This document shows, piece by piece, positions 38,725 to 46,920 of a stretch of 64,000 nucleotides of DNA. The notes below the pieces were generated by a model, which saw only the letters and a list, made by a program, of their open reading frames with translations, had not been told where the DNA came from and ran no database searches. The number at the start of each line of letters is the position of its first letter. The stretch's first letter is position 1. The stretch is from Oscillospiraceae bacterium (GTDB lineage: Bacteria; Bacillota_A; Clostridia; Oscillospirales; Oscillospiraceae), in contig JAFTKA010000011.1 of the NCBI GenBank assembly GCA_017456105.1, positions 1-64,000 on the forward strand, written 5' to 3'. Made by a program: the position numbers and the translations under genes.

Positions 38725-38753
38725 AAAAATGCCGCCTCCGAGATGGAGGCGGC
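38725..38753 (-). terminator. Terminator of the collagen-like gene
   Basis: The minus strand reads GCCGCCTCC-ATCTC-GGAGGCGGC then ATTTTT, 6 bp after the stop codon. Confidence 0.88.
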
Positions 38754-38759
38754 TGAAAT

Positions 38760-40133
38760 TTATTGGAGCTGTGTGATCACCAGATGGGCGGAAACCGGGC
38801 GGGTACCGCCTGCCAGGGGCGTGATGGTCAGAGCCGCGGCTGTGCCTTCGGGATTTCGGACCGTCAAAACGGAGTTGACCGCAGTGGTCTCCACGATGGC
38901 CATACCGACGATTTGAGATACTCCTGTGGCACGGCCTACTACGGTATAGGCCAGATCCTCACCGTTTAAGGTCAGGATCAGCTGGCCGGCTTCGGTTACA
39001 CTGACCTGGAACAACACCTGGTAGGTGCCGATGTTACCAAGGGTGAAGGAGCTGGGTCCGGACCGGGCGATGCCGGTGCCGCTGTTGGGACCGTCCTGGG
39101 GGAAGCTGACGTCGGTACCGGGAGCAACGGTGGCGGAGTTATCGGGGGGCATTAAGGCATAGAAATCCGCAAAGCCCAATACACCGCCGGCAGGCCCCTG
39201 GGGCCCGGTCTCACCAGCGGGACCTTGCGGGCCGACAGGACCGGTCTCACCCACAGGACCCTGCGGGCCGGTAGCACCGGTCAAACCGATAGGACCTTGC
39301 GGACCGGCAGGTCCGGTCTCACCCACAGGACCCTGCGGACCGACAGGTCCGGTCTCACCAACAGGACCCTGTGGGCCGGTAGCACCGGTCAAACCGATAG
39401 GACCTTGCGGACCGACAGGTCCGGTCTCACCAACAGGACCCTGGGGGCCGGTAGCACCGGTCAAACCGATAGGACCTTGCGGACCTACAGGACCGGTCTC
39501 ACCAACAGGACCCTGCGGGCCGGCGGGTCCGGTCAAACCGATAGGCCCTTGAGGACCGGCAGGACCGGTAGCACCCACAGGACCTTGCGGGCCGGTGGCA
39601 CCGGTCTCGCCGGCAGGCCCCTGAGGACCCATAGGCCCGGTTTCGCCCACAGGACCTTGAGGCCCTACAGGCCCGGCTACACCGGCAGGCCCTTGAGGAC
39701 CGGCAGGCCCGGCGATCCCGGCAGGGCCCTGAGGACCTACAGGACCTGCTTCTCCCGTAGGACCCTGAGGCCCTACAGGTCCGGCCACACCGGCAGGCCC
39801 TTGAGGACCGGCAGGTCCGGCGATCCCGGCAGGCCCCTGAGGACCCACGGGTCCTGCTTCACCCACGGGACCCTGAGGACCAACCGGTCCGGCGACCCCT
39901 TCAGGTCCTCTCGGACCAACAGGGCCTCTGACACCGGGAATACCCTGTGGACCGGCAGGTCCTCTCGGACCCACAGGCCCCTGGGGGCCGGCAGGCCCAG
40001 GGGGACAATTGCTGCAGCAGAAGCTGTGTTCCCGGTCTGCACAGGAAGATGTCTGGAAGCTGTGGCGTTTGCAGGAATTATCATCAAATTGGGGCGTAAA
40101 ATTTCTATCATCGAAGCCGTTGTATCTGTTCAA
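38760..40133 (-). CDS. Collagen-like triple-helix surface/exosporium-type protein
   Basis: The 457-aa protein has a short polar N-terminus with Cys ([13 protein letters not shown], residues ~31-43). About 270 residues of uninterrupted Gly-X-Y repeats follow ([34 protein letters not shown]). The C-terminal ~130-aa beta-rich domain ([19 protein letters not shown] to the end) is like BclA C-terminal trimerising heads. There is no signal peptide, as in spore-surface BclA proteins loaded from the mother cell. TTG is used as start, supported by AGGAGGG 7 bp upstream and no in-frame ATG nearby. The DNA repeats can change copy number by slippage. Confidence 0.88.
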   Translation of the reverse strand: MNRYNGFDDRNFTPQFDDNSCKRHSFQTSSCADREHSFCCSNCPPGPAGPQGPVGPRGPAGPQGIPGVRGPVGPRGPEGVAGPVGPQGPVGEAGPVGPQGPAGIAGPAGPQGPAGVAGPVGPQGPTGEAGPVGPQGPAGIAGPAGPQGPAGVAGPVGPQGPVGETGPMGPQGPAGETGATGPQGPVGATGPAGPQGPIGLTGPAGPQGPVGETGPVGPQGPIGLTGATGPQGPVGETGPVGPQGPIGLTGATGPQGPVGETGPVGPQGPVGETGPAGPQGPIGLTGATGPQGPVGETGPVGPQGPAGETGPQGPAGGVLGFADFYALMPPDNSATVAPGTDVSFPQDGPNSGTGIARSGPSSFTLGNIGTYQVLFQVSVTEAGQLILTLNGEDLAYTVVGRATGVSQIVGMAIVETTAVNSVLTVRNPEGTAAALTITPLAGGTRPVSAHLVITQLQ

Positions 40134-40270
40134 TAGAATCCCTCCTCATATTAAGACTGCATAACATCTTATGTACTTTCGACGGGCTTTGACACGGATA
40201 CCTGTGCCTTGCCAGAAGGCATCGTCTTATTATATGATGCTGCAGGAATGGGTGTGCGTGGAAAAGGGAA

Positions 40271-40298
40271 TTGTAAAATTTATTTTTTCTGCTATAAT
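40271..40298 (+). promoter_or_regulatory. Promoter of the thioesterase-ktr operon
   Basis: TTGTAA (40271-40276), a 16-bp spacer and TATAAT (40293-40298), about 30 bp before the thioesterase start. Confidence 0.75.
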
Positions 40299-40329
40299 AA
40301 GAGCAAATAAAGAACACGAGGGATCCTTT

Positions 40330-40803
40330 ATGAGAGAAATGAAAACGGCTTCCCAGTCTCTTACGGAGCAACAATATATTATTCGCCCCTCCCACATCAA
40401 CCACTACGGCCGTCTTTTTGGCGGTCAGCTTCTCAAGTGGATCGATGAGATGGCGGGTATCGTCGCCACCCGGCACAGCGGTGCAACAGTTACCACCGCT
40501 GCCGTTGACAATTTGCAGTTTCAGGCCCCGGCCTACGAGGGCGAGCTGATCGTGCTGCAGGGCAAGGTTACCGCGGTGGGACGGTCCTCCATGGAGATCC
40601 GGGTGGATACCTACCGGGAGGCACTGAGCGGAGAGCGGTCCATGATCAACCGGGCCTACATTGATATGGTGGCCATCGACAGCACCGGCAGGGCGGTGGA
40701 AGTACCGGGCCTTTTGCCGGAAACGGAAGAGGAAATCAAGGAAATTGAGGCGGCTGTGAAGCGGAAACAAATGCGGAAACAGCGGCGTCAGGAGGGCTTT
40801 TAA
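40330..40803 (+). CDS. Acyl-CoA thioesterase (hotdog fold, YciA/BFIT type)
   Basis: The 157-aa hotdog-fold protein reads SHINHYGRLFGGQLLKWIDEMAGIVATRHSG compressed around HYGRLFGGQLLKWIDEMAG (active-site Asp in the long helix), then VDNLQFQAPAYEGELI and AYIDMVAID. This is the cytosolic acyl-CoA hydrolase type. A basic tail (KRKQMRKQRRQ) follows. Start at 40330; upstream frame is not supported. Its stop overlaps ktrB by one base (TAATG), the first gene of the potassium operon. A lipid link to potassium uptake is not obvious. Confidence 0.88.
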   Translation: MREMKTASQSLTEQQYIIRPSHINHYGRLFGGQLLKWIDEMAGIVATRHSGATVTTAAVDNLQFQAPAYEGELIVLQGKVTAVGRSSMEIRVDTYREALSGERSMINRAYIDMVAIDSTGRAVEVPGLLPETEEEIKEIEAAVKRKQMRKQRRQEGF

Positions 40804-42125
40804 TGGGAGCAAACAAACGGTTTCGACTGAACGGACCGCAGATCATGGTATTGGGCTTTGCAGGTCTGATCCTTTTGGGAACGCTATTACTGATGCTGCC
40901 GGTTTCTTCCGCAGCCGGAAAGGTTACGTCCTTTGGTGATGCCTTGTTTACCTCTACCACGTCGGTTTGTGTTACGGGTCTGATTGTGCAGGATACCGGC
41001 ACCTACTGGTCCACCTTTGGCCACACGGTAATCCTGATCCTCATTCAGATCGGTGGTCTGGGCGTGGTTACGGTGGCGGCCTCCTTTGCCATGATCTCCG
41101 GTAGACGGATCGGTCTGTTCCAACGCAGTACCATGCAGGAGGCGGTGGCTGCCCACAAGATGGGCGGCATCGTGCGACTCACCGGCTTTTTATTAAAACT
41201 GACCTTTATCATCGAGGCTGTTGGTGCGGTGTTACTGGCACCGGCGATGATCCGGGATCTCGGTTGGGGAAGAGGCATTTGGACGGCCATATTTACTTCA
41301 ATTTCGGCTTTCTGCAATGCGGGCATCGACCTATTCGGAGGCTATTCCTCCGCAACTGCCTATGTGGGAGATCCGCTGGTCAACCTGACGCTGATGGCGT
41401 TGATCGTTATCGGCGGCCTGGGCTTTTTGACCTGGGACGATATCCGCACTAACGGCATTCACCTGAAGCGTTACCGTATGCAGAGCAAGGTGATCCTGAC
41501 GACCACGATAATCCTGCTTGTGGTGCCGGCCCTGTGGTTTTTCTTCCTGGAGTTCACGGACCTGCCCTTGGGTGAGCGGATCTTTGCATCTTTGTTCCAA
41601 TCTACAACCACCCGGACCGCGGGCTTTAACACAGTGGACCTGAACACGGTTTCAGAGCCGGGCAAGGTGATGATGATCCTCTGGATGCTGGTAGGCGGCT
41701 CACCCGGCTCTACCGCCGGTGGACTGAAGACCACAACCTTAGCGATTTTGGTGGGTTGTACCATAGCGGTGTTCCGGAAGCGGGAGTCGCCCCAGTTCTT
41801 TGGCCGAAGGGTAGGTCAGGAGGTGGTCTCCGCTGCCTTGACCATTACGTTTATGTATGTAATTTTAAGCGTTGGTGCAGCTATGGTGATCAGTAGGATC
41901 GAGAATTTACCAATGCTGACCAGCTGGTTTGAGACCGCTTCTGCGGTAGGTACAGTGGGCTTGTCTCTGGGTATCACGCCGGGGCTCAGTGCAGTGTCCA
42001 AGGGCATTTTGATTATTTTGATGTATTTTGGCCGGGTGGGCGGACTGACCCTCATTTACGCAGCCCTGTCCGGCACAAAACGGCAAGTGGGTAAGCTGCC
42101 CCTTGACCATATCACAGTGGGGTGA
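40803..42125 (+). CDS. ktrB: Trk/Ktr potassium uptake membrane subunit
   Basis: The 440-aa membrane protein has four M1-P-M2 units, as in KtrB/TrkH. Filter-like segments: FTSTTSVCVTGL, FTSISAFCNAGI, FQSTTTRTAGFNT and FETASAVGTVGLSLG, each with the Gly of the selectivity filter. The intramembrane loop is near GGSPGSTAGG. It forms a dimeric K+ channel-like transporter gated by a KtrA ring. ktrA follows with overlapping start region. Confidence 0.95.
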   Translation: MGANKRFRLNGPQIMVLGFAGLILLGTLLLMLPVSSAAGKVTSFGDALFTSTTSVCVTGLIVQDTGTYWSTFGHTVILILIQIGGLGVVTVAASFAMISGRRIGLFQRSTMQEAVAAHKMGGIVRLTGFLLKLTFIIEAVGAVLLAPAMIRDLGWGRGIWTAIFTSISAFCNAGIDLFGGYSSATAYVGDPLVNLTLMALIVIGGLGFLTWDDIRTNGIHLKRYRMQSKVILTTTIILLVVPALWFFFLEFTDLPLGERIFASLFQSTTTRTAGFNTVDLNTVSEPGKVMMILWMLVGGSPGSTAGGLKTTTLAILVGCTIAVFRKRESPQFFGRRVGQEVVSAALTITFMYVILSVGAAMVISRIENLPMLTSWFETASAVGTVGLSLGITPGLSAVSKGILIILMYFGRVGGLTLIYAALSGTKRQVGKLPLDHITVG

Positions 42126-42130
42126 AAATT

Positions 42131-42778
42131 ATGAAACAGATTTTATTGATCGGCTTGGGCCGTTTTGGCAAGCATATTGCCAAGGAACTGAATTCCTTGG
42201 GTCATCAGGTGATGGCCGTGGACGATAACGAGGAGCGGATCAACGAAGCGCTTCCCTATATCACAAACGGTCAGATCGGCGATGGCACCAACGAGGCCTT
42301 TTTGGACTCTCTGGGCATTCCCAATTTCGACGTGTGCATCGTTACCATTTCCGATGATTTTCAGGCGTCTCTGGAGTGTACGTACCTGCTAAAGGAGCTG
42401 GGTGCAAAGATGATCGTATCCCGTGCCGAGCGGGACGGCCAGGCAAAGTTTTTGCTTCGCAACGGTGCAGACGAGGTGGTATACCCGGAAAAGCAGCTGG
42501 CAAAGTGGACGGCGATCCGCTTCAGCTCCGACCACATTCTCGACTATATCGCTCTTGACGATGAGCATGCCATCTTTGAGGTGGATCTGCCCAAGAACTG
42601 GGAGGGAAAGACCGTCATTGAGGTGGACGTCCGCCGGAAATACGGCATCAACATTATGGGCATTAAGAAGGACGGCAAGCTAAATCTGACCGTTACACCT
42701 GATACCCGCTTTGCTCCCGAGGACACCATTTTGGTGCTGGGTAAGTATAAGGATCTGCAGAAGTGCTTCCATATCTGA
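42131..42778 (+). CDS. ktrA: Ktr potassium uptake regulatory subunit (RCK)
   Basis: The 215-aa cytosolic protein has an RCK_N Rossmann domain (LLIGLGRFGKHIAKELNSLGH, acidic VDDNEERINEA, residues 1-120) and a C-terminal RCK_C domain (FEVDLPKNWEGKTVIEVDVRRKYGINI to the end). RCK_N binds ATP/ADP/NAD; RCK_C of KtrA proteins binds c-di-AMP in several Bacillota. The start is taken at ATG 42131, with GGGGTG 6 bp upstream. A GTG at 42122 overlapping the ktrB stop is the alternative. Confidence 0.93.
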   Translation: MKQILLIGLGRFGKHIAKELNSLGHQVMAVDDNEERINEALPYITNGQIGDGTNEAFLDSLGIPNFDVCIVTISDDFQASLECTYLLKELGAKMIVSRAERDGQAKFLLRNGADEVVYPEKQLAKWTAIRFSSDHILDYIALDDEHAIFEVDLPKNWEGKTVIEVDVRRKYGINIMGIKKDGKLNLTVTPDTRFAPEDTILVLGKYKDLQKCFHI

Positions 42779-42817
42779 ATTTTCCGGGAAAACCCGTTAT
42801 GGTAAGGGCGTGATTCT

Positions 42818-44755
42818 ATGGAATATATCGAAGCCAAGGAAGAATATCTCCATGCGTTAAAGCAGGGTCAAAAGGAACAAAGGGCTTTGCACCTGCAGGG
42901 TAAAGATCCCCACCCGGCTGTGCTGGACGAGCTTTTAACGGATATGCCCGCACTGTCTACGGTGGATCTTGGCATTACCGAGATCCCCATAGAGCGGATC
43001 GTGGGCGTCAAATCCGCAGGCCGTATTACTGCCCTGACGGCGGGCTTTCTGCCCCTGATGGACGAGGACAGCGAATTTGCTTATAAATGGGTGAGCCTTT
43101 TTGTGGCTCATATGTCCGAAACGGGCATCAGCGATCCTATTGAGTGCTATGAGTATCTGGGCAATTTCTATGTCCAGGAGGGCAACAAGCGGGTCAGCGT
43201 ATTAAAATTCTGCGGTGCGGCCCGGATCTCTGCCCGGGTGCAGCGAATTTTACCGGAACGCAGTGAAGAACCCCAAATCAAGGCATATTTTGAATTTGTG
43301 GATTTCTATGCCGCCACCGGCATCTATGACATTCAGTTCCGCCGTCCCGGTGATTACGACAAGCTTTTGGCTTATCTTGGCAAAGAACCGGGAGAAAGCT
43401 GGACGGAGAACGAGCGTCGTGCAGTCCGGGCAGGCTTCCAGTATTTTAAGGAGGCCTTCGGAGCGGTAGCCACAGGACAGATGGATCTGCTTCCTGAGGA
43501 GGCACTGCTGCTGTGGCTGCGGGTCTATCCCTTCCGGGATCTGGGAAAGCACTCCGGTTATGCCATTCGTAAGGCCCTCAGCCGGCTGAAAGAGGATATG
43601 ATCTCCGTGGCCGAGCAGGTGAACGTGGACACGGAGGCGGACACGGAGCTGAGTGGCAACCTTTTGAGCAAACTCCTGCCTAACCACATTCAGGTGGCCT
43701 TCATCTATCAGATGGATACCTCCACCAGCAGCTGGGCCAGTGCCCATTATGCCGGTGCGGAATATTTGCAGAAGAAGCTGGGCCGGCAAGTCAGTGTGTC
43801 CCATTATTTCCACGCAGACACCCCTCAGGAGACCGAGGAGAAGATAGAGCGGGCTGTTTCAGAGGGAGCACAGGCGGTGTTCACCACCACACCCAAAATG
43901 AGCCGTGCCGCCTTAAAGATGGCGGTCAAATACCCGAAGGTGCGGTTTTTGAACTGCTCGGTGGACGCACCCTATTCCAGCGTCCGCACCTACTACAGCC
44001 GGATCTATGAGGGCAAGTTTATTACCGGTGCGATCGCCGGTGCTATGGCAGAAAATGACCGGATCGGCTACATCGGCTCGTACCCCATTTTCGGCGTACC
44101 GGCCTCCATTAACGCCTTTGCCCTGGGTGCTCAGTTGACGAACCCCCGGGCAAGGGTAGAGCTGAAATGGTCCTGCACCCCCGGACGGCCTGCGGAGGAA
44201 TTTATGGCCCAGGGAATCCGGGTGATCTCCAACCGGGATATCCCCGTGGGCGGCAATCCCCACAGCTTCGGCGATTACGGCACGTATATGGTTAAGGACG
44301 GCACTTTACAGTCCCTGGGTTCTCCCTGCTGGGTGTGGGGCAAGTTCTACGTAACCGTGGTCCGCTCCATCTTGAACGGTAGCTGGGACAGAGGTAAAGA
44401 TCCAAACCGTGCGGTCAATTACTGGTGGGGTATGGACAGCGGCGTTATTGACGTAACCCTGGCTGAGGGTCTGCCGGAGGGTGTATACGCTTTGGCAGAG
44501 ATGCTCCGCAAGGGCTTAAAAGAGGGTACGATCGACCCCTTCCACAGAAGGATCGTGGATCAGTCCGGCCGGGTCATTAACCCCGGCGACCGGATTTTGT
44601 CTGCGGAAGAGCTGCTGCATATGGACTGGCTCTGCGAAAATGTGGACGGCAAAATTCCTGCTTTTGAAGAAATCCTGCCCTTTGCACAGGATACGGTGCG
44701 GGAGCTGGGCGTTTATCGGGATCAGATCCCCATGGAAAAGGAGGGATCGCTGTGA
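42818..44755 (+). CDS. Cytoplasmic ParB-like/Bmp (PnrA-type) nucleoside-binding fusion protein
   Basis: The 645-aa protein has two recognisable parts. Residues ~50-140 have a ParB/sulfiredoxin-like pattern: ITEIPIERIVG, later SDPIECYEY, then GNFYVQEGNKRVSVLKFCGA (compare G-x-R-R/H-R-x-x-A motif) and ISARVQRI. Residues ~285-600 resemble Bmp/PnrA substrate-binding proteins for nucleosides: VAFIYQMDTSTSSWASAHY, YEGKFITGAIAGAMAENDRIGYIGSYP, AFALGAQLTNP and DSGVIDVTL. Unlike transport proteins there is no signal peptide or lipobox, so it is intracellular. It lies 39 bp after ktrA and overlaps the metallophosphoesterase. Inferred role: nucleoside or nucleotide sensing. Confidence 0.75.
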   Translation: MEYIEAKEEYLHALKQGQKEQRALHLQGKDPHPAVLDELLTDMPALSTVDLGITEIPIERIVGVKSAGRITALTAGFLPLMDEDSEFAYKWVSLFVAHMSETGISDPIECYEYLGNFYVQEGNKRVSVLKFCGAARISARVQRILPERSEEPQIKAYFEFVDFYAATGIYDIQFRRPGDYDKLLAYLGKEPGESWTENERRAVRAGFQYFKEAFGAVATGQMDLLPEEALLLWLRVYPFRDLGKHSGYAIRKALSRLKEDMISVAEQVNVDTEADTELSGNLLSKLLPNHIQVAFIYQMDTSTSSWASAHYAGAEYLQKKLGRQVSVSHYFHADTPQETEEKIERAVSEGAQAVFTTTPKMSRAALKMAVKYPKVRFLNCSVDAPYSSVRTYYSRIYEGKFITGAIAGAMAENDRIGYIGSYPIFGVPASINAFALGAQLTNPRARVELKWSCTPGRPAEEFMAQGIRVISNRDIPVGGNPHSFGDYGTYMVKDGTLQSLGSPCWVWGKFYVTVVRSILNGSWDRGKDPNRAVNYWWGMDSGVIDVTLAEGLPEGVYALAEMLRKGLKEGTIDPFHRRIVDQSGRVINPGDRILSAEELLHMDWLCENVDGKIPAFEEILPFAQDTVRELGVYRDQIPMEKEGSL

Positions 44756-45402
44756 AGATACTGGCATTGTCCGACGAGATCTACCCCGGCCTGTGGGAGC
44801 ACTATGCCCCCGGAAAGCTGGAGGCGTATGACCTGATCATCTCCTGCGGCGACCTGAAGCCGGAATACTTATCCTTTTTGGTAACCATGGCAAAAGTGCC
44901 GTTACTTTATGTCCACGGAAACCACGATGAGCGATACCTGCAGAATCCCCCGGAGGGCTGCGACTGTATTGACGACAAGCTGGTGGTCTATAAGGGACTG
45001 CGGATCTTAGGCCTTGGGGGCTGCCGGAAGTACAATAACGGCAAATTCCACTTTACCGACCGGCAGATGCGAAGAAGGATCGCAAGGCTCCGGTGGAAGA
45101 TCCGTCGCCACGGCGGCGTAGATCTGGTAGTTACCCACGCATCACCCTATGGCGTGGGCGACGGGGAGGACCTGCCCCACCGGGGCTTTGAGGCTTTTTT
45201 GGATTTCATTGATAAGTATAAGCCCAAATACCTGCTCCACGGCCATATGCACCTGCAGTACGGTATGGATCAGACAAGACAGCGGGAATACGGCGGCACG
45301 AAGGTGATCAATGCCTGCCAAAAATATGTGCTGGAGATCCCCGACGGACAGATTCCCACCACTGCCAAAAAAGGCGATATTGACTATAGCTACTACGGAT
45401 AA
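44752..45402 (+). CDS. Calcineurin-like metallophosphoesterase
   Basis: The 216-aa protein has metallophosphoesterase motifs ALSDEIYP (first Asp; the usual DxH His is replaced), SCGDLKPEYL, YVHGNHDERY (GNHD), VVTHASPYG and LLHGHMHLQYG (GHxH). The missing His in motif I may lower affinity for one metal. Substrates of such small enzymes include cyclic nucleotides and phosphodiesters. The start is GTG 44752 after AAAGGAGGG, overlapping the upstream stop (GTGA), so its production is tied to the ParB/Bmp protein. Last in the operon. Confidence 0.87.
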   Translation: MKILALSDEIYPGLWEHYAPGKLEAYDLIISCGDLKPEYLSFLVTMAKVPLLYVHGNHDERYLQNPPEGCDCIDDKLVVYKGLRILGLGGCRKYNNGKFHFTDRQMRRRIARLRWKIRRHGGVDLVVTHASPYGVGDGEDLPHRGFEAFLDFIDKYKPKYLLHGHMHLQYGMDQTRQREYGGTKVINACQKYVLEIPDGQIPTTAKKGDIDYSYYG

Positions 45403-45417
45403 TGTTCGTTAGAATTT

Positions 45418-45445
45418 GTAGGGGCGATTCATGAATCGCCCCTAC
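45418..45445. repeat. Perfect GGGGCGATTCATGAATCGCCCC palindrome
   Basis: TAGGGGCGATTC-ATGAATCGCCCCTA forms a complete, symmetric copy of the GGGCGATTC family just after the metallophosphoesterase gene. Confidence 0.75.
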
Positions 45446-45465
45446 GTCCGCAGGAATCTGTACAG

Positions 45466-45499
45466 AAAAAGGGCGTGTTGCAAATTTTGCAACACGCCC
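45466..45499 (-). terminator. Bidirectional terminator, metallophosphoesterase/PrpD side
   Basis: GGGCGTGTTGCAAA/TTTGCAACACGCCC (45471-45499). The minus strand continues TTTTTCTG; the plus strand continues GAATTGTTTTTG. Confidence 0.85.
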
Positions 45500-45511
45500 G
45501 AATTGTTTTTG

Positions 45512-45560
45512 TAGGGAACGGATATATCCGCTCCGCGGAATGCATTTATGCATTCCCTAC
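45512..45560. repeat. Dispersed double-palindrome repeat (GGAACGGATATATCCG type)
   Basis: TAGGGAACGGATATATCCG-CTCC and GCGGAATGCATTTATGCATT-CCCTA: the same layout as 4935-4990, with slightly different bases. Confidence 0.75.
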
Positions 45561-45575
45561 AGCCTCAATCAAGGA

Positions 45576-46919
45576 CTATGCGTTAGACGGAAACTCCTTT
45601 AATGCCCGGTTGACACCGGCAACCACGGCTGACAGCTTCTGCTCCGGATCCCGGGTCAATAGGTCGAGCAAATACTGCTGACCTTCAGATGACAGGAAGG
45701 GTGCTGTGATCCGACGGAACTTTTCCGTGATCCAGGGCATATCCACCTTGTCCGTAGCTTCGCCGTTGGCGGCATACACGGAGCTTTGATAGGTCGTTCC
45801 GTCCTTAAGCCGGAACTCCACCCAGGCCAGTCGCTTTTCCGGGAACTGGGCGTCCATCTCCGGGTCTACCACAAAGGAGAGCCGTTCCATCACGGACTTT
45901 ACACGCTGGTCGTCCAGGGCCTGGTTGCAGACCTGCCGGAAGCCCACATCTCCGTGGACAATGGCGGAAGCCACCGGCCAGGCGATGTTATACTGGGCCT
46001 CGTCCGTGTCCTTGGGAACAATCTTGCTGAGCCGTGCCGCAGAGGAGAAGGTGTGCACCTTTACAGACTCTACCTGTTCCCAGGTAAAGCCCTTGGCCTG
46101 CATCAGCTCCACAGAGGCCTGTATGGGCTGATGACCCCAGCGGCAGCAGGTATAGGGCTTGAAATAGAGATTCAGGATCTCGTAGGTCTTTCCCAAAGAA
46201 TCCGTAAGGTGCTGATACGCAGGAAGCTCCAAAAGATGGGTCTTTGCGGTCTCTCCGGCCAAAGTGTCCAGCACCGCCAAAGCACCCACCATCGCACCGA
46301 AGGGGACGCCGTCCTTGTTCATGGAGGGGATCTCCACAGACCGCATCACAGGCACCAAGGGAGCGTGGAACTCCGCCATGGAAAGAGCGGTATTCAGCTG
46401 CTCACGGGTCATACCGAAGATCCGTCCTGCACCGGCGGCGGTGGCTACAGCACCGTAAGTGCCGGTGGAGTGGAGGAAGCCGTAATGATCCTGCAGAGCA
46501 AGACCCATACGGACAGCCACATCGTAGCAGACTACCAGCGTTGTCAGATACTCCCGATAGGAAATATTCTGCTGAAGCCCTGCGGCCATTACACCGGCAA
46601 TAAAGGATGTACCGGGGTGGCCCTTGATCATATTGTGTCCGTCGTCGATATCAAAGGAATTGGAGGCGTGGCCCATGGCCATCGCAGCACCCAAAAAGCC
46701 GAAGGTATCGTCGCAGCCGGGCACAGGGATCGAACCGGGTGCGGTATGCTGAGCCAAACGCTTGCCGTTTTGGAACTGCTGACCCCGGCTTCCCAAAATC
46801 AGAGCCATCATCAGGTCAATGCCGCATACTACCGCACGATCCTGAACATCTTTGGGAAGATCTTCCCAGCGGGTGTTCAGCACATAGTCTTCCACCCGGT
46901 AATCTGTCTTAAATTCCAT
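45576..46919 (-). CDS. MmgE/PrpD family protein
   Basis: The 447-aa protein matches MmgE/PrpD, the 2-methylcitrate dehydratase family, whose members also include cis-aconitate decarboxylase and other hydro-lyases. Marks: FDIDDGHNMIKGHPGTSFIAGVMA compressed to DDGHNMIKGHPG (conserved Asp/His/Lys), LHSTGTYGAVATAAGAGRI, FKPYTCCRWGHQPIQA and PVASAIVHGDVG. The usual methylcitrate partners (prpB, prpC) are missing. It follows the opine-dehydrogenase-like gene by one base, in a two-gene unit facing a LysR regulator, so it likely serves a specific hydroxy- or carboxy-acid route. Confidence 0.86.
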   Translation of the reverse strand: MEFKTDYRVEDYVLNTRWEDLPKDVQDRAVVCGIDLMMALILGSRGQQFQNGKRLAQHTAPGSIPVPGCDDTFGFLGAAMAMGHASNSFDIDDGHNMIKGHPGTSFIAGVMAAGLQQNISYREYLTTLVVCYDVAVRMGLALQDHYGFLHSTGTYGAVATAAGAGRIFGMTREQLNTALSMAEFHAPLVPVMRSVEIPSMNKDGVPFGAMVGALAVLDTLAGETAKTHLLELPAYQHLTDSLGKTYEILNLYFKPYTCCRWGHQPIQASVELMQAKGFTWEQVESVKVHTFSSAARLSKIVPKDTDEAQYNIAWPVASAIVHGDVGFRQVCNQALDDQRVKSVMERLSFVVDPEMDAQFPEKRLAWVEFRLKDGTTYQSSVYAANGEATDKVDMPWITEKFRRITAPFLSSEGQQYLLDLLTRDPEQKLSAVVAGVNRALKEFPSNA

Positions 46920-46920
46920 A

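Noticed and set aside
39200..39960. Regularly spaced repeats that could be taken for a CRISPR array
   Set aside because: The period is 9/27/54 bp, continuous with no unique spacers, and in frame with a collagen-like protein.
39225..40136. Open frame of ~300 codons rich in Arg/Thr/Gly on the plus strand
   Set aside because: It is the antisense of the Gly-X-Y coding repeats; repetitive composition keeps the other frames open. No binding site or known domain.
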